NCBI GenBank assembly: GCA_001768675.1
Contig: MELN01000043.1
Coordinates: forward strand, 1-14,446
Direction of reading: 5' to 3'
Source: Actinobacteria bacterium RBG_16_64_13
GTDB taxonomy: Bacteria > Actinomycetota > Thermoleophilia > RBG-16-64-13
DNA: 14,446 bases
In this document: positions 14,275 to 14,446 of the stretch, in pieces
Position numbering within the stretch: position 1 is the first letter of the stretch
How the letters are laid out: each line of letters starts with the position of its first letter
Position numbers and translations under genes: made by a program
The notes under the pieces: generated by a model
Databases searched by the model: none
What the model was told of the DNA's origin: nothing
The model's input: only the letters and a program-made list of their open reading frames with translations

Positions 14275-14446
14275 TCAGCCTCCAGTCTCGTCGGTCGCAT
14301 CCCGGCCTTCGGCCGAGGTGGTCTTCTCCCACCACAGAAGGTGGCGCTCACGGGCGATCTCCTCGGAGATCACCCCGGTGAACATCCCCTTCAGGTATCC
14401 CAAGCCATGCCTGGTCAGGAACACATGGGCGAGATGACCGGCCAGC
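14275..14446 (-). CDS. C-terminus of a cytochrome b / formate dehydrogenase gamma-like subunit (partial)
   Basis: The last 56 residues of a gene entering from the right edge. The visible part has LAGHLAHVFLTRHGLGYLKG, then MFTGVISEEIARERHLLWWEK and a polar tail. A histidine-bearing helix end followed by G..M.TG.....A...H.LWW is the pattern at the end of formate dehydrogenase gamma and related b-type cytochrome subunits that anchor periplasmic enzymes and pass electrons to quinone. The match is from memory of the family and only covers the tail, so a related cytochrome b561-type protein is equally possible. Its stop lies five bases before the OsmC-family start, so the genes are probably co-transcribed. 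Confidence 0.55.
   Translation of the reverse strand, partial: LAGHLAHVFLTRHGLGYLKGMFTGVISEEIARERHLLWWEKTTSAEGRDATDETGG

Noticed and set aside
13805..14335. Two separate small genes, 14075-14335 and 13805-14074
   Set aside because: The frame is continuous through the UGA, the halves complete one OsmC-type protein, and a SECIS-like hairpin follows. The ATG after the UGA has no ribosome site of its own.
14083..14351. Upstream extension of the esterase frame across the OsmC gene
   Set aside because: It overlaps the OsmC-like gene in another frame and lacks any family signal. The hydrophobic export segment begins right after GTG 13808.

Overview
The window is GC-rich bacterial DNA. Gene ends almost always overlap by four bases (ATGA or GTGA), and TTG and GTG starts are used. 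The gene content (a YvlD-type 4-TM protein, a DUF4389 protein, type B esterase, HD-GYP signalling, a molybdopterin/Fe-S oxidoreductase and a probable selenoprotein) points to an anaerobic or facultative organism. A deep-branching actinobacterial lineage is my best guess, but no marker gene is present and this is inference. I see no rRNA, tRNA, insertion sequence or CRISPR array.

Layout. (1) 1-2391, minus strand: two tandem paralogous MFS transporters, the second cut by the left edge. (2) 2539-6954, plus strand, divergent from the transporters: a tightly overlapped four-gene operon coding for a YvlD/holin-IV-like membrane protein, an FAD/NAD(P) oxidoreductase, a large molybdopterin oxidoreductase and a 16-cysteine ferredoxin subunit. 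The large subunit has no twin-arginine signal and no NrfD/DmsC-type anchor gene follows, so this looks like a cytoplasmic electron-transfer enzyme that may be fed by NAD(P)H through the flavoprotein. Its substrate cannot be read from the sequence; the neighbouring transporters could carry it. (3) 7032-11301, minus strand: three overlapping genes for a polytopic membrane protein, a HEAT-repeat protein and an HD-GYP phosphodiesterase. The last two appear to share the same N-terminal module, suggesting one signalling system. (4) 11428-12075, plus strand: a DUF4389 membrane protein built from an internal duplication, followed by a strong hairpin shared with the convergent genes. (5) 12138-14446, minus strand: the C-terminal end of a cytochrome b (formate dehydrogenase gamma-like) subunit, an OsmC-family gene interrupted by an in-frame UGA, and a type B carboxylesterase.

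The most notable signal is the OsmC-family gene at 13805-14269. Its reading frame continues through a UGA at 14075-14077, exactly where the family carries its catalytic cysteine. A two-part hairpin sits just downstream, with the apical loop 19 nt after the UGA and a G in the loop's second position, as expected of a bacterial SECIS element. It is best read as a selenoprotein, which routine gene calling would split into two short hypothetical genes.
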